64,000 nt of DNA from Marvinbryantia formatexigens (lineage in GTDB: Bacteria; Bacillota; Clostridia; Oscillospirales; Ruminococcaceae): contig JAETPU010000001.1 in the NCBI GenBank assembly GCA_021771035.1, positions 1-64,000 of the forward strand, given 5' to 3'. Below, in pieces: positions 9,018 to 18,369 of this stretch; the first letter of the stretch is position 1; each line of letters begins with the position of its first letter. The notes beneath the pieces are model-generated. The model saw only the letters and a list, made by a program, of their open reading frames with translations, had not been told where the DNA came from and ran no database searches. The translations under genes and the position numbers were made by a program.

Positions 9018-9063
9018 AACCAGGTGCCTGCCCGTCTGAGGACTGACACCTGGTTTCACTTTC
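9018..9063 (+). terminator. Probable terminator after dehydrogenase
   Basis: AACCAGGTG (9018-9026) pairs with CACCTGGTT (9047-9055) around a 20-base loop, followed by a T-rich stretch. The loop is long, so this is a weaker call. Confidence 0.55.
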
Positions 9064-9141
9064 ATTTGAAAGTTTTAAATTATTTGACTCGCGGTTTATT
9101 TTGACCGTTGTTTCGCGCAAAAGCTTCTTAATTACATAAAC

Positions 9142-9266
9142 AGAAAATCGTTAGATTTTCATACCCTTGTAACAAAAAATAGTATCCAACCATCTGTTGG
9201 GTTCAATCGAATCACAATACTATTTTTTATTGCATCAAAGGAAAACCGAAGGTTTTCACACCCTTG
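9142..9266. repeat. Bipartite hairpin repeat element
   Basis: Two similar 27-28 base units, 9142-9169 and 9240-9266, each form a GAAAA-YC hairpin followed by CAYACCCTTG. Between them, a 12-bp inverted repeat (9174-9185 with 9217-9228, AAAAAATAGTAT) encloses a 31-base loop. The arrangement looks like a small interspersed element rather than a simple terminator. It occupies the gap before an acetyltransferase gene. Confidence 0.6.
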
Positions 9267-9420
9267 CGAGTGCGGCAGACCGCTGATTCTTAAAGCTGCT
9301 ATGAAGCCAGCCGCCGTGCGGATATATAGGGCCAAACATGGGTTTAGGGACGAGATTCGTTCCAGATGCGTTTGGGCTTTATGCTGTGCACATGGAAGAA
9401 GAACAGGGAGGATAAGATAG

Positions 9421-9966
9421 GTGATTTTTACTGAAAAACAAATCAAATTAAAAGACGGCAGGACAGCGGCGTTAAAAAGCCCCTGTGTTGAGGATGCGCA
9501 AAAGATGCTCAACTTCATTAAAAAGGCCTGTGGGGAAACAAACTTCCTGCTCCGATATCCGGAAGAATGGAACATCAGCGTTGAGCAGGAGGAGGCGTGG
9601 GTAAAGCGCATTCGGACTTCACCAGACACGCTGGGAATCACTTGTTATGTTGACGGCCAGGTGGCCGGCAACTGTGAGATCAGTTTTATGGGAGGTATAA
9701 AAACCTCTCACAGAGCGTCAGTTGCAATTGCGCTCCTCAAGGACTATTGGAATCTTGGCATCGGCTCCGCCATGTTTGAGGAACTGATTGCCGCCGCCAA
9801 GGCAAGAGGTACGGAAATAATGGAACTTGAATTCATAGAGGGAAATGATCGGGCGCGGCACTTGTATGAAAAATATGGGTTCAAGGTTGTTTCGGAAAAA
9901 CCAAATGCGTTCAAGCTCAAAGACGGCACCTATTTGAAGGAATTCTATATGCAGAAATATCTATAG
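9421..9966 (+). CDS. GNAT family N-acetyltransferase
   Basis: A 181-residue acetyltransferase starting at a GTG preceded by GGGAGG at good spacing. The acetyl-CoA motif appears as ASVAIALLKDYWNLGIGSAMFEEL, and the following LEFIEGNDRARHLYEKYGFKVV is the standard GNAT C-terminal motif; together with FYMQKYL at the end this resembles RimJ/SpeG-like proteins. Substrate unknown. It stands alone: a repeat element lies upstream and a bidirectional terminator downstream, facing the convergent glycogen phosphorylase. Confidence 0.86.
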   Translation: MIFTEKQIKLKDGRTAALKSPCVEDAQKMLNFIKKACGETNFLLRYPEEWNISVEQEEAWVKRIRTSPDTLGITCYVDGQVAGNCEISFMGGIKTSHRASVAIALLKDYWNLGIGSAMFEELIAAAKARGTEIMELEFIEGNDRARHLYEKYGFKVVSEKPNAFKLKDGTYLKEFYMQKYL

Positions 9967-10076
9967 ATTAGAAAGCTCCCGGTGGATTGTAGGAGTGCAG
10001 GAGGCCGCCGCTTGGGACCGGACTTTGGTTTGGCGCCAAACAAGGAAGGAGTGCCTTTTTCCGTCTTTGCCTGTCA

Positions 10077-10111
10077 AAATGCCGTGTATCATGTATTGAT
10101 ACACGGCATTT
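10077..10111. terminator. Bidirectional terminator
   Basis: A perfect 15-bp stem (10077-10091 with 10097-10111), loop TGTAT, with A-run on one side and T-rich run on the other. It can end both the acetyltransferase and the convergent glgP transcripts. Confidence 0.8.
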
Positions 10112-10229
10112 AAGCTTTTTATGGGCATCGCGGCATACGCTGAAGCCGGGCCTTGCTGATAAGTTGATTTGCTGCGGGAACAATCCCGCGCCGCAAGGAC
10201 GGCAGGTGTATCCATTAAAGAACGGCCCG

Positions 10230-12605
10230 TCAGGATACCCGAATGCGGGCGCTGTTTTCACAAACAGGACGAATCTTCCAGATGGAATCCGCGTATTCCT
10301 GAATGGCGCGGTCAGAGGAAAATTCACCTGCGGCGCACAAATTCGCCCAGCGCTTGGGAGTATCGGCGGAGGCGTTATAGATAGCCTGGAGTTTTTTATC
10401 CAAATAGGAGGTGAAATCGTCCAGAACATGGTAACGGTCCTGGCGGCACAGTTCCTCATAGAGTTCCCGGAACATCCCTGTCCCGCCATCGTCGAAGGCG
10501 CCGTTTACCAGGGACTCAATAGCCGTCCGCAGCTCCTGGTTCTGCTGAATCATTTCCCAGGGGCGGTAATCACAGGCCGCCAGCTGTTCCACGGTGGCGC
10601 CGAAACGATAGTTATTTTCCTCCCCGGCCTGGGCGAATATTTCCACATTGGCTCCATCCAGGGTTCCGAGAGTCACAGCGCCGTTGAGCATCAGCTTCAT
10701 ATTCCCGGTGCCCGAGGCCTCCGTACCGGCCATGGAGATCTGCTCTGAAATATCGGCGGCTGGAATGACAGCCTGCGCCCAGGTGACGTCATAGTTTTCC
10801 AAAAATACCACTTGGATAGTATCCCGTACCAGGGGATCCTCGCCGATGGCACGCCCCAGCTCACAGATAAACTTGATAATTGCCTTGGCCCGGCGGTAGG
10901 AGGGAGCGGCCTTGGCGCCGAAGAGAAAGACGGTCTGCGGCAAAGCGGGGAGTTCCCCCCGGCGAAGACGCTGCCAGATGGCATAGATGGAAAGGGCGTT
11001 GAGCAGCTGCCGCTTATATTCGTGCAGGCGCTTGACCTGCACGTCGAATACGGCGGCTTCCTGGCAGAGGATGCCCTGGCGCCGGCGCAATAGGGCTGCC
11101 AGTTCCCGTTTCTTCTCACGGCGGATCTCCTCAAAACAAGCCAGAACCCGGGGCGTTCCCAGGTGGGAGAGTTTTTTCAGCAGGCGCAGATCGGATATCC
11201 AGTCCTGGGTGCCGAGGCAGGAAGAAATCAGGCCCGAAAGCTGGGGATTGGCCTCGCACAGCCAGCGCCGCGGCGTGATACCGTTGGTAATATTGAGAAG
11301 CTTTGCGGGCGTGAGCTCTTCAAATCTGGAGAACACCTGTTCGCGCAGGATTTGCGTGTGGATTTTAGCCACGCCGTTGGCGTGATGGCACACCGCCATG
11401 GCCAGCCGCGCCATATGGATGCGGTTTTGGGGGAGGATATCCACATCGCCCCACAGGTACTCCTTGGACTGCCCGCAGACAACCTGATAAAACCGGCGGT
11501 TGAGTTCGGCGATAATGGTGTAGATTTTAGGGGCCACCTGCTGCAGAAGTTCGCCGTCCCATTGCTCCAGGGCTTCGGCCATGATGGTGTGGTTGGTGTA
11601 AGAAAAGACAGTTTGGGCAATCCGGATACTCTGAGAGAACTCCAGGCCCTCCTGTTCCGTGAGCACACGGATGAGTTCCGGAATAGCCAGGACCGGATGG
11701 GTGTCGTTGAGCTGGACAGCAAGCCAATTCCCTAGATTGGCAAGCGGTTCACCCGGATGTTCCTGGTGAAAGCGGCGCATGAGATCCTGAATGGAGGCGC
11801 TGCAAAGAAAGTATTCCTGCATCAGGCGCAGCCGGCGCCCCTGAGGGGTACTGTCGTCCGGATACAAAACTTTCGTGAGAAGCTCCGCCTGGTTTTTTCT
11901 GTTCACTGCGTCCTCAAAGCGCCCGGCGTTCATACAGGAGAGGTCCAGTTCCTCTTGGGGAATAGGACAGCTTTTCCAAAGGCGCAGGGTGTTGATATGT
12001 TGGCCCTGGTAGCCGATAATGGGCATATCGTAGGGGATCCCCAGCACCTGGAAATCCCGGAACTGCACTGTGACGGCCTGAGAGCGGCGGCATAACAGCC
12101 AGGGATCGGCGCTCTGGCTCCACAGATCGGCCTGTTCCTGCTGAAATCCTCCGGAGAGAGTTTGGCGGAACAATCCGAACTCAAAATACAGGCCATATCC
12201 ATCAAGGGGAAGGCCAAGAGCAGCTGCGCTGTCCAAATAACAGGCGGCAAGACGGCCCAGTCCGCCGTTTCCAAGGGCCTCGTCCTCAATCATCTCAAAA
12301 TCGGAGAGGGAGGCACAGTGCCGCTGGAGCAGCTGTTCCACCTTTGTACGCAGCCCCGCACAGAACAGGTTATTGTCGATAACGCGTCCCATCAGGTATT
12401 CCATAGACAGGTAATAGGCGCGTTTTCCCTGGGCACAGGCGTTGCGGCTTAGCTGCCAGGTGTCAAAGAGTGCGCTTACGGCAGCGGCGCCTACAGCATC
12501 ATACCGTTCCATGGTATCGGCGTCGTCCCATCCAACGCCGTAGCGTGAGGCCAGGTGTATTTGAATTGCAGTCCAGAATTTTTCTTCCGAAAAGGATTGG
12601 TTCAT
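10230..12605 (-). CDS. glgP: Glycogen/maltodextrin phosphorylase
   Basis: Releases glucose-1-phosphate from the non-reducing ends of alpha-1,4-glucans using pyridoxal phosphate. The 791-residue length matches bacterial enzymes. The N-terminal YYLSMEYLMGR and DEALGNGGLGRLAACY motifs are clear. The PLP-binding stretch EASGTGNMKLMLNG gives the Schiff-base lysine as Lys637, and GTLDGANVEI follows. AGAGAGGTGG precedes the ATG. No other glycogen genes are nearby; the neighbour upstream on the same strand is an orphan sugar-type binding lipoprotein, which may or may not be functionally linked. Confidence 0.97.
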   Translation of the reverse strand: MNQSFSEEKFWTAIQIHLASRYGVGWDDADTMERYDAVGAAAVSALFDTWQLSRNACAQGKRAYYLSMEYLMGRVIDNNLFCAGLRTKVEQLLQRHCASLSDFEMIEDEALGNGGLGRLAACYLDSAAALGLPLDGYGLYFEFGLFRQTLSGGFQQEQADLWSQSADPWLLCRRSQAVTVQFRDFQVLGIPYDMPIIGYQGQHINTLRLWKSCPIPQEELDLSCMNAGRFEDAVNRKNQAELLTKVLYPDDSTPQGRRLRLMQEYFLCSASIQDLMRRFHQEHPGEPLANLGNWLAVQLNDTHPVLAIPELIRVLTEQEGLEFSQSIRIAQTVFSYTNHTIMAEALEQWDGELLQQVAPKIYTIIAELNRRFYQVVCGQSKEYLWGDVDILPQNRIHMARLAMAVCHHANGVAKIHTQILREQVFSRFEELTPAKLLNITNGITPRRWLCEANPQLSGLISSCLGTQDWISDLRLLKKLSHLGTPRVLACFEEIRREKKRELAALLRRRQGILCQEAAVFDVQVKRLHEYKRQLLNALSIYAIWQRLRRGELPALPQTVFLFGAKAAPSYRRAKAIIKFICELGRAIGEDPLVRDTIQVVFLENYDVTWAQAVIPAADISEQISMAGTEASGTGNMKLMLNGAVTLGTLDGANVEIFAQAGEENNYRFGATVEQLAACDYRPWEMIQQNQELRTAIESLVNGAFDDGGTGMFRELYEELCRQDRYHVLDDFTSYLDKKLQAIYNASADTPKRWANLCAAGEFSSDRAIQEYADSIWKIRPVCENSARIRVS

Positions 12606-12801
12606 TGAAGTTCCACCTCTCTGCGGGGAAAATTCCCGCCAATATGTTTTAGGCCGGATCCGGAATACGGCGCTGCAGAGCAGGCTGCGCCATCCGATTG
12701 AAAAAGAAGCCGAATTTTAAGCGGCCGGGGCAGGGAAGGCGCGGCTTTCGAAATACCGCCGGGCCATCCCACCCAACAAGCCTGTGCAGTCCGCGCTCGC
12801 G

Positions 12802-14178
12802 CTAAGGTTCAGAGTTTTCCGAACTGACAGCGCCGCTGTCTTTGGAGAGCTTCTCGTCTACCTGGGAGAGGACTTCCTCCCAGGTAGCGTCACCGGACAG
12901 ATAACTGCGCACGCCGTGGGCAAATTGACTGCCTGCTTCCTGAGAAAGCCCGGAGGAGACATAGGGAATGGTTCTGCCCTGCCGGATATATTCCAACACG
13001 GCAGCCGCCAACGGGCTTTCCGGCGGCTGGCCTGGATAGTTTTTTATAATGGGAAGCAGCTGGTACTCCTTCATCAGAAGCTGGTTTCCATCCTGCGAGG
13101 TGTACAGCCATTGCAGGAATTCCTTGGCGGCAATTTTCTGGGTATCCTGCGCGTTGACATTGATACACCAGTAGGCGGGGGCTCCCACCAGAATACTGTC
13201 CTGCTTGCTGCCGGAGATTGCAACCGGCAGCATGGTGAGCTGTTGGGCGGCGGTGGCGTCTGCATCGGAAATTGGGGTATAAATTTCATTGGAGGCCAGA
13301 ACCGCTGCGATGCGGTGGGTAGCCAGGCCGTGGATGGAGGCATCGTCCATGGTTATGACATTGAGCTTTTCTTTTTCCTGGGCGTACCGGCTGTAGTCGG
13401 CCTGCAGATCTACCAGGGCCTTGAGCCCGTCACTGTGTTTGAGAGGAAAGCTCTGGGCCTGCATCAGCTGGCTTGCGGTGTCAAACTCTATGCCCAAAAG
13501 GGAACCCAGAACCCAGTCGCTTAAATAGGAGGAGCTGGCAGCCGGAAATTCACTGACGCTCTCCAGGTTTTCCCACTGACTTTTAAGTTCTTCGGACTTG
13601 ATTTTTTTCCCCAGGGTGGAAAAGGCATCCCGAAGCTTCTCAAAATCCGTCACCTCTGTGAGATCGATCCCCGCGCTGCGGAACACAGCCTGGTTGCACA
13701 CCAAACCGAACCCAGAAATTGTCACAGGGACGCCGTAGAGCTTTCCTTCTTCATTTATGGCGGCAAGGGCGGATTTGTCAACCCGCTGCAGCCACCCTTC
13801 ATCAGAGAGGGGCTCCAGCATGGGCTTCCAGTTTTCCAAATCCTGGGCGCCGTCCAGCATAAAGAGTACCGGTGCGCTGCCCTCACGCACTGCTTTGGTG
13901 AGGGCCCCGTCATAATCCTCCCCCTCTTTAACATATTCCACATGGATGGAAACGTTATCATGGGCTTTGCAGAACTGTTCGGCCGCACGCTCCACAAAGG
14001 CGTCCTGCAGAGGCGAGGATGCCAAAACCGTGATGGAAATGGATGGGTCGGATTCCGGGGAGTTGGCTTTCGGCTGGTTTGGCGTGGTAGCCGGCCTGCC
14101 AAACCATTGGCAGCCGCTTAGGCATAAGAGCATACCGGCCCCCAAAAGGCCGGACAGGAATTGTTTCAAGTGACTCAT
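12802..14178 (-). CDS. Extracellular solute-binding lipoprotein, sugar ABC type
   Basis: A 458-residue lipoprotein with a signal peptide and lipobox LSGC (Cys23), so it is probably tethered outside the membrane. The mature part resembles family 1 solute-binding proteins: ITVLASSPLQDAFVERAAEQF at the N-terminal lobe, LFMLDGAQDLENW, and a GVPVTISGFGLVCNQAVF hinge strand. AAGGGAG precedes the ATG. No permease or ATPase genes are adjacent, so it must work with a transporter encoded elsewhere, or act as a sensor. Its ligand is most likely an oligosaccharide, by family. It shares orientation with glgP 196 bases downstream. Confidence 0.85.
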   Translation of the reverse strand: MSHLKQFLSGLLGAGMLLCLSGCQWFGRPATTPNQPKANSPESDPSISITVLASSPLQDAFVERAAEQFCKAHDNVSIHVEYVKEGEDYDGALTKAVREGSAPVLFMLDGAQDLENWKPMLEPLSDEGWLQRVDKSALAAINEEGKLYGVPVTISGFGLVCNQAVFRSAGIDLTEVTDFEKLRDAFSTLGKKIKSEELKSQWENLESVSEFPAASSSYLSDWVLGSLLGIEFDTASQLMQAQSFPLKHSDGLKALVDLQADYSRYAQEKEKLNVITMDDASIHGLATHRIAAVLASNEIYTPISDADATAAQQLTMLPVAISGSKQDSILVGAPAYWCINVNAQDTQKIAAKEFLQWLYTSQDGNQLLMKEYQLLPIIKNYPGQPPESPLAAAVLEYIRQGRTIPYVSSGLSQEAGSQFAHGVRSYLSGDATWEEVLSQVDEKLSKDSGAVSSENSEP

Positions 14179-14562
14179 GGCTCCCTTCTGAACGTAGTAC
14201 CGCCGCCGGTGGAATTTACAGTACGGGCAGCGGTTTTCCGGTTTTAGTATGGGAACCCAGTGCCGAAACTATTCAGGCTGGGGAAAACCAACGATGCTGC
14301 GGTGTAAAGGAACCTCGTTTACACCGTGCGGAGGCGTAACCCAGAGAAATCCTCCGTATTCCCGCGCATACTTCAGGCCAATTCGATAATTGAGGATAAA
14401 TGCTGGAAAATGAGGGTGGAAACAAGAAAAAAAGTTTGATAAAATAAAGACAGAGTAAAGATGCTGTGTTCCTTCGGGCGGCTGATTAGATTGATTTCTG
14501 ACAGCCGCGCAGGGGCACAGCTTTTTTTGCGCCAAAAATACAGAGGAAAGGATGAAACTGCT
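14179..14562. other. Divergent intergenic region
   Basis: Separates the minus-strand binding protein from the plus-strand MATE gene, so promoters for both must lie here. A TTTGATAAAATAAAG stretch near 14437 could be a -10 region for the MATE gene, but I see no convincing -35. No RNA gene recognised. Confidence 0.4.
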
Positions 14563-15945
14563 GTGCAAAAGCGTGACTTATTGGAAGGGAAGGTTTCCCG
14601 GGTTTATTTTCGGTATCTGATTCCCACCATTTTGGGGATGCTTTCCCAATCCCTGTACTGCCTGGTGGATGTAATGGTGATAGGAGTCGGCGTGGGAAGC
14701 GACGGGCTGACAGCCCTGAATTTAGTCATGCCCATTTATACAATTTTTACTGCCGTAGGGCTTCTGCTGGGGATCGGCGGAGCTACTACCATGTCCATAT
14801 ATCTGGGACAGGGAAACACACGGCGGGTACCGTCTGTTTTTACCCTGTCGATTCTTTGCAATCTCCTGCTGGGCATCGGAATTACGCTGTCAAGCACTTT
14901 TTTTGCAGCGCCCTTTGTGCGGCTTTTGGGCTCCAGTGAGGAACTTCTGCCGCTGGTTTTGGAATATCTGGTGCCTGTGAGTGCCGCCAGCTGGGCGTTT
15001 ATTCTCTCCAGCAGCCTTCAAATCTTTGTGCGCAATGACCATAACCCCCGGCTGGCGATGGCTGCCGTAGTTGCTGGAAATGTTTTAAATATCATCTTGG
15101 ATTTCTGGTTTGTATTCGGCCTGGGCTGGGGTGTGTTCGGGGCCTCTTTGGCCACGGCGATCTCTCCCATTGTGACTACGCTGCTGCTCTGCCTGCATTT
15201 TTTCACCAGCAATAATACCCTGCGCCTGACGCGGCGGTTCTGGAATGCCGGAGAGCTTATCAGGATTTTAAAAAATGGCAGCAGTGCCGGGCTTTTGGAA
15301 CTGACCTCCGGTTTTGTAATCTATCTGTTCAACGCGGTCTTGCTGCGGGTAGGCGGGACGCTGTCGGTGGCGGTGTATGCCATCATTTCCAATATTGCCT
15401 ATGTCTGCAAAGGTATCTATTACGGTATTGCACAGGCTATGCAGCCGCTGGTCAGCGTGAACTGCGGCGCAGGGAACCTGGCCAGGATGCAAAATGCCCG
15501 CAGGCTTTCCCAGCTTGCCGCGGCGGTATTCTCCATAGCGGCAACCGTGCTGTGCCTGTTTTTCCCTGAACCAATTATCGCCTTTTTTGCCGGAGACGAT
15601 AGGCAGCTGATTGCCCAGAGTATCCCGGCGCTGCAGCTGTATTTTGCCTCTCTGCTTTTTACCGGCGCCAATACCATGTATTTATACTATTTTCAGTCCT
15701 CGGAGAAGTCCGGCTATGCCACGGCAATTTGTACGGCCCGCGGTATCGTACTGCTGGTGCTGGGGCTGATGCTCCTGACTCCGCTGCTGGGGGTTAATGG
15801 GGTCTGGCTGACCGTCCTGTTTGCGGAGGGGGGAACCCTGCTTCTCTCCCTTGGGTTTTCATGGGCAGCGCACAGAAAACCGGCTTCCCAGAAGGGGCTG
15901 GACAGTCCGGGCATGAACATTGGGCCAAAAGAACTGGGAAACTGA
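14563..15945 (+). CDS. MATE family efflux transporter
   Basis: A 460-residue integral membrane protein with about twelve transmembrane segments in two similar halves, as in cation-coupled multidrug and toxin exporters. Typical features are FRYLIPTILGMLSQSLYCLVDVMVIGVGVGSDGLTALNL at the N-terminus and GIAQAMQPLVSVNCGAG in the second half. The frame is open upstream to 14461, but the GTG at 14563 with GAGGAAAGGA upstream fits the family start (KRDLLEGKVSRVYFRY). The substrate is unknown. It is probably monocistronic. Confidence 0.9.
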   Translation: MQKRDLLEGKVSRVYFRYLIPTILGMLSQSLYCLVDVMVIGVGVGSDGLTALNLVMPIYTIFTAVGLLLGIGGATTMSIYLGQGNTRRVPSVFTLSILCNLLLGIGITLSSTFFAAPFVRLLGSSEELLPLVLEYLVPVSAASWAFILSSSLQIFVRNDHNPRLAMAAVVAGNVLNIILDFWFVFGLGWGVFGASLATAISPIVTTLLLCLHFFTSNNTLRLTRRFWNAGELIRILKNGSSAGLLELTSGFVIYLFNAVLLRVGGTLSVAVYAIISNIAYVCKGIYYGIAQAMQPLVSVNCGAGNLARMQNARRLSQLAAAVFSIAATVLCLFFPEPIIAFFAGDDRQLIAQSIPALQLYFASLLFTGANTMYLYYFQSSEKSGYATAICTARGIVLLVLGLMLLTPLLGVNGVWLTVLFAEGGTLLLSLGFSWAAHRKPASQKGLDSPGMNIGPKELGN

Positions 15946-16227
15946 GCGCAAGGCCTGTTTTACCAGCCCGATTGAGCGATTGAGATTAAAAAATAGTGCG
16001 TATTTCACTTTCATGATAAAATGACTAAAAATACTATTTTTTATAGTGAAGTGCAAGGACAGGCTGAGAATCCAAGGGGCCATGTGGGGAAAAGTAAGCA
16101 TGATGGGGTAATGGCTTTGGCAGGGGAATAATGGGCGGATAGCCTGGAGGGGATGGGTCAAAATAAACAAAAGTGAAAGCGGCCTGCGGTTCAAAAGGGA
16201 GAAGCAGGAAGAAATCCCGCCCAGGCG
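15946..16227. other. Intergenic region with AT-rich inverted repeat
   Basis: Contains AAAAAATAGT (15988-15997) pairing with ACTATTTTTT (16033-16042), ending in the same AATACTATTTTTTAT string found in the 9.2-kb repeat. It could act as the MATE terminator. The rest holds nothing I recognise. Confidence 0.45.
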
Positions 16228-16257
16228 TTGACAGAGCCGTAAAAATTAGAGTATCCT
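16228..16257 (+). promoter_or_regulatory. Sigma-A promoter for uraA
   Basis: TTGACA (16228-16233), 18-bp spacer, TATCCT (16252-16257). A leader of about 120 bases precedes uraA and contains a short ATCACC/GGTGTC hairpin; no PyrR-binding or purine-riboswitch consensus was recognised. Confidence 0.6.
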
Positions 16258-16382
16258 TAATAGGCGAAAAAACAGGAAACAGGGCGGTTATCACCAAAAT
16301 GGTGTCAGCTTTCAGGAATGTTCTCGCAGCTGGGCTGCTGTGGGGCATTCTTGTGCTGTGCTCTGGAGGAGGAAAATAAACC

Positions 16383-17642
16383 ATGCAGAAAAAACTCAGT
16401 GTCAAAACGTTCCTGCTGGGATTCCAACATCTGTTTGCCATGTTCGGCGCAACGGTTTTGGTTCCCGCCTTGACAGGAATGAACCCGGCGGTTGCCCTGG
16501 TTACCGCTGGCCTGGGAACGCTGGTGTTTCACCTGATCACTGGACGCAAGGTCCCGGTTTTTGTAGGTTCCAGTTTTGCCTACATTGGGGCGATTCAGCT
16601 GATTATGGAGATGCACACGGACGAGGCCGGCGGATCCGTTTTCAACACGGCGCGTATCCCCTATGTGCAGGGCGCGGTTATCATCGCCGGACTTATCTAT
16701 GTGGCAATTTCAGTTATCATCTATTTTATTGGAGTGGAGCGTATCCGAAAGATATTCCCGCCGGTTGTCATCGGCCCGGTCATTGTGGTTATCGGCCTGA
16801 CGCTTTCTCCCACCGCCATTAATATGGCCTCTGGGAACTGGGCTATCGCGGTGATTACGCTGGGCATTGTCATCCTGCTGAGCATCTTTGCCAAGGGTTT
16901 CTTCAAACTGGTCCCGGTACTCATTGGTATTTTCGGCGGATACCTGGCATCGGTTGCCCATGATTTTCTGTTCCCGGCAGCCGAAAAGCTCATCAATTTT
17001 GACCCGGTGGTTTCTGCGCCCTGGATTTCGAAATTCTGGGATTTTTCCGGCGGCTTTTTCACGCTTCCCAAGTTTGAGTGGAGCGCCATCATTCTCTTGG
17101 CCCCCATCGCGCTGGTAACATTCATGGAGCATATCGGGGATATCACTACCAATGGATCTGTTGTGGGCAAGGACTTTCTCAAGGATCCCGGCCTGCACCG
17201 TACACTGCTGGGCGATGGTCTTGCAACCATGGTTGCGGGCTGTGTGGGAGGCCCTCCCAACACCACCTATGGGGAGAATACCGGCGTTTTGGCGGTTACG
17301 AAGGTGTATGATCCCTTTGTCCTGGAGATTGCGGCGGGTATGGCCGTGGTTCTGGGCCTGTTCGGAAAGTTTGCCGCGCTTTTGCAGACCATTCCTTCCC
17401 CGGTGATGGGCGGCGTTTCCATCCTGCTGTTCGGTATGATTGCCTCTGTGGGAATGCGCACCCTTGCTGAGGCGGATCTGGACTTCAGCCATTCCAGAAA
17501 TCTGATCATTGTGGCGCTGATTCTGGTGATTGGAATCGGCTTGTCAGGCGGGGTTCAGATTTTTGGAGTCAATTTCTCCGGATTGTTCATCGCGGTGGTA
17601 GTAGGTGCTCTGATGAACCAGATTTTACCCAAAGAGGTTTAA
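16383..17642 (+). CDS. uraA: Uracil permease, NCS2 family
   Basis: Proton-coupled uracil uptake across the membrane. The 419-residue protein shows the UraA signature near the N-terminus (FQHLFAMFGATVLVP) and the second signature GGPPNTTYGENTG, with conserved glutamates in VTFMEHIGD and YGENTG that line the substrate site in E. coli UraA. About twelve to fourteen transmembrane segments are apparent. CTGGAGGAGG precedes the ATG. No pyrimidine biosynthesis genes are adjacent. Confidence 0.93.
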   Translation: MQKKLSVKTFLLGFQHLFAMFGATVLVPALTGMNPAVALVTAGLGTLVFHLITGRKVPVFVGSSFAYIGAIQLIMEMHTDEAGGSVFNTARIPYVQGAVIIAGLIYVAISVIIYFIGVERIRKIFPPVVIGPVIVVIGLTLSPTAINMASGNWAIAVITLGIVILLSIFAKGFFKLVPVLIGIFGGYLASVAHDFLFPAAEKLINFDPVVSAPWISKFWDFSGGFFTLPKFEWSAIILLAPIALVTFMEHIGDITTNGSVVGKDFLKDPGLHRTLLGDGLATMVAGCVGGPPNTTYGENTGVLAVTKVYDPFVLEIAAGMAVVLGLFGKFAALLQTIPSPVMGGVSILLFGMIASVGMRTLAEADLDFSHSRNLIIVALILVIGIGLSGGVQIFGVNFSGLFIAVVVGALMNQILPKEV

Positions 17643-17655
17643 TATTGAGAAAAAG

Positions 17656-17690
17656 GAAGCAGCTGGATTGCAGATCCAGCTGCTTCTCTT
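17656..17690 (+). terminator. Terminator after uraA
   Basis: A perfect 13-bp stem (17656-17668 with 17674-17686), loop TGCAG, followed by a weak T-rich tail. The next gene begins only about 25 bases beyond, so some read-through is possible. Confidence 0.7.
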
Positions 17691-17711
17691 ATGCTTGGGA
17701 GGTGGGTTTTA

Positions 17712-18350
17712 GTGACCTTAAAGGAATATTTACAGGCGCCTTGTCAACGTTCTTCCCTGCCTTACTGGAAGGCCAGGGAGGCATCTGCGCCCCGGGGAAT
17801 CAGAATTGTTCATGACGGGGAAATGGCTTCTGAGGATATCCAGCGGTATACGGATGAACCCTATTTTCGTCTGTTGTGCGATTTAACCGCAAATGAGCCG
17901 TGGCGCAGTTATGAATCTCCGCCCGGTTTCCATATGAGGCAGGCAAAGCCGGAGGATATACCAATTATGGCAGACATCATCAACCGCTCTTATTCGGATA
18001 TCTCTGTCACGGGCTCTCAGCTTGCCGCTGAGATGGCCTTGCCTGTATACCGCCCGTGCCTATGGATTATGATGGAAGAAAAAGCGTCGGGTGACTGCGT
18101 TGGATGCGCCATGGCGCAGTATGACAGCGAGGCTAGGGAGGTAAGCCTGGAGTGGGTGCAGGTATTGCCGGAGTACCGGCACAGGCATATCGGAAAGGCG
18201 ATGGTCTGCCGGGTGCTGTCGTCCATGAGGGGAACGGCGCGGTTTGCTACGGTCAGCGGAAAGCTCAATAGCTCCAGTAATCCGCAGGCGCTGTACCGCA
18301 GCTGCGGATTTTCCGGAGACGATGTCTGGCATATCCTGCGGGAATCCTGA
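17712..18350 (+). CDS. GNAT family N-acetyltransferase
   Basis: A 212-residue protein whose C-terminal part (from about residue 75) is a GNAT domain: VSLEWVQVLPEYRHRHIGKAMVCRVL is the acetyl-CoA loop, and GKLNSSSNPQALYRSCGF the last motif. The N-terminal 70 residues are an unassigned extension (LKEYLQAPCQRSSLPYWKAREA) seen in some clostridial acetyltransferases. GTG at 17712 is chosen since GGGAGGTGG (17697-17705) precedes it. Substrate unknown. It lies right behind the uraA terminator and converges on ytvI. Confidence 0.83.
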   Translation: MTLKEYLQAPCQRSSLPYWKAREASAPRGIRIVHDGEMASEDIQRYTDEPYFRLLCDLTANEPWRSYESPPGFHMRQAKPEDIPIMADIINRSYSDISVTGSQLAAEMALPVYRPCLWIMMEEKASGDCVGCAMAQYDSEAREVSLEWVQVLPEYRHRHIGKAMVCRVLSSMRGTARFATVSGKLNSSSNPQALYRSCGFSGDDVWHILRES

Positions 18351-18369
18351 CGGCCCTTTCAGAGAAATA

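Noticed and set aside
16258..16382. Possible pyrimidine-responsive leader for uraA
   Set aside because: Only a small hairpin is present; no PyrR-binding consensus and no attenuator terminator in the leader.
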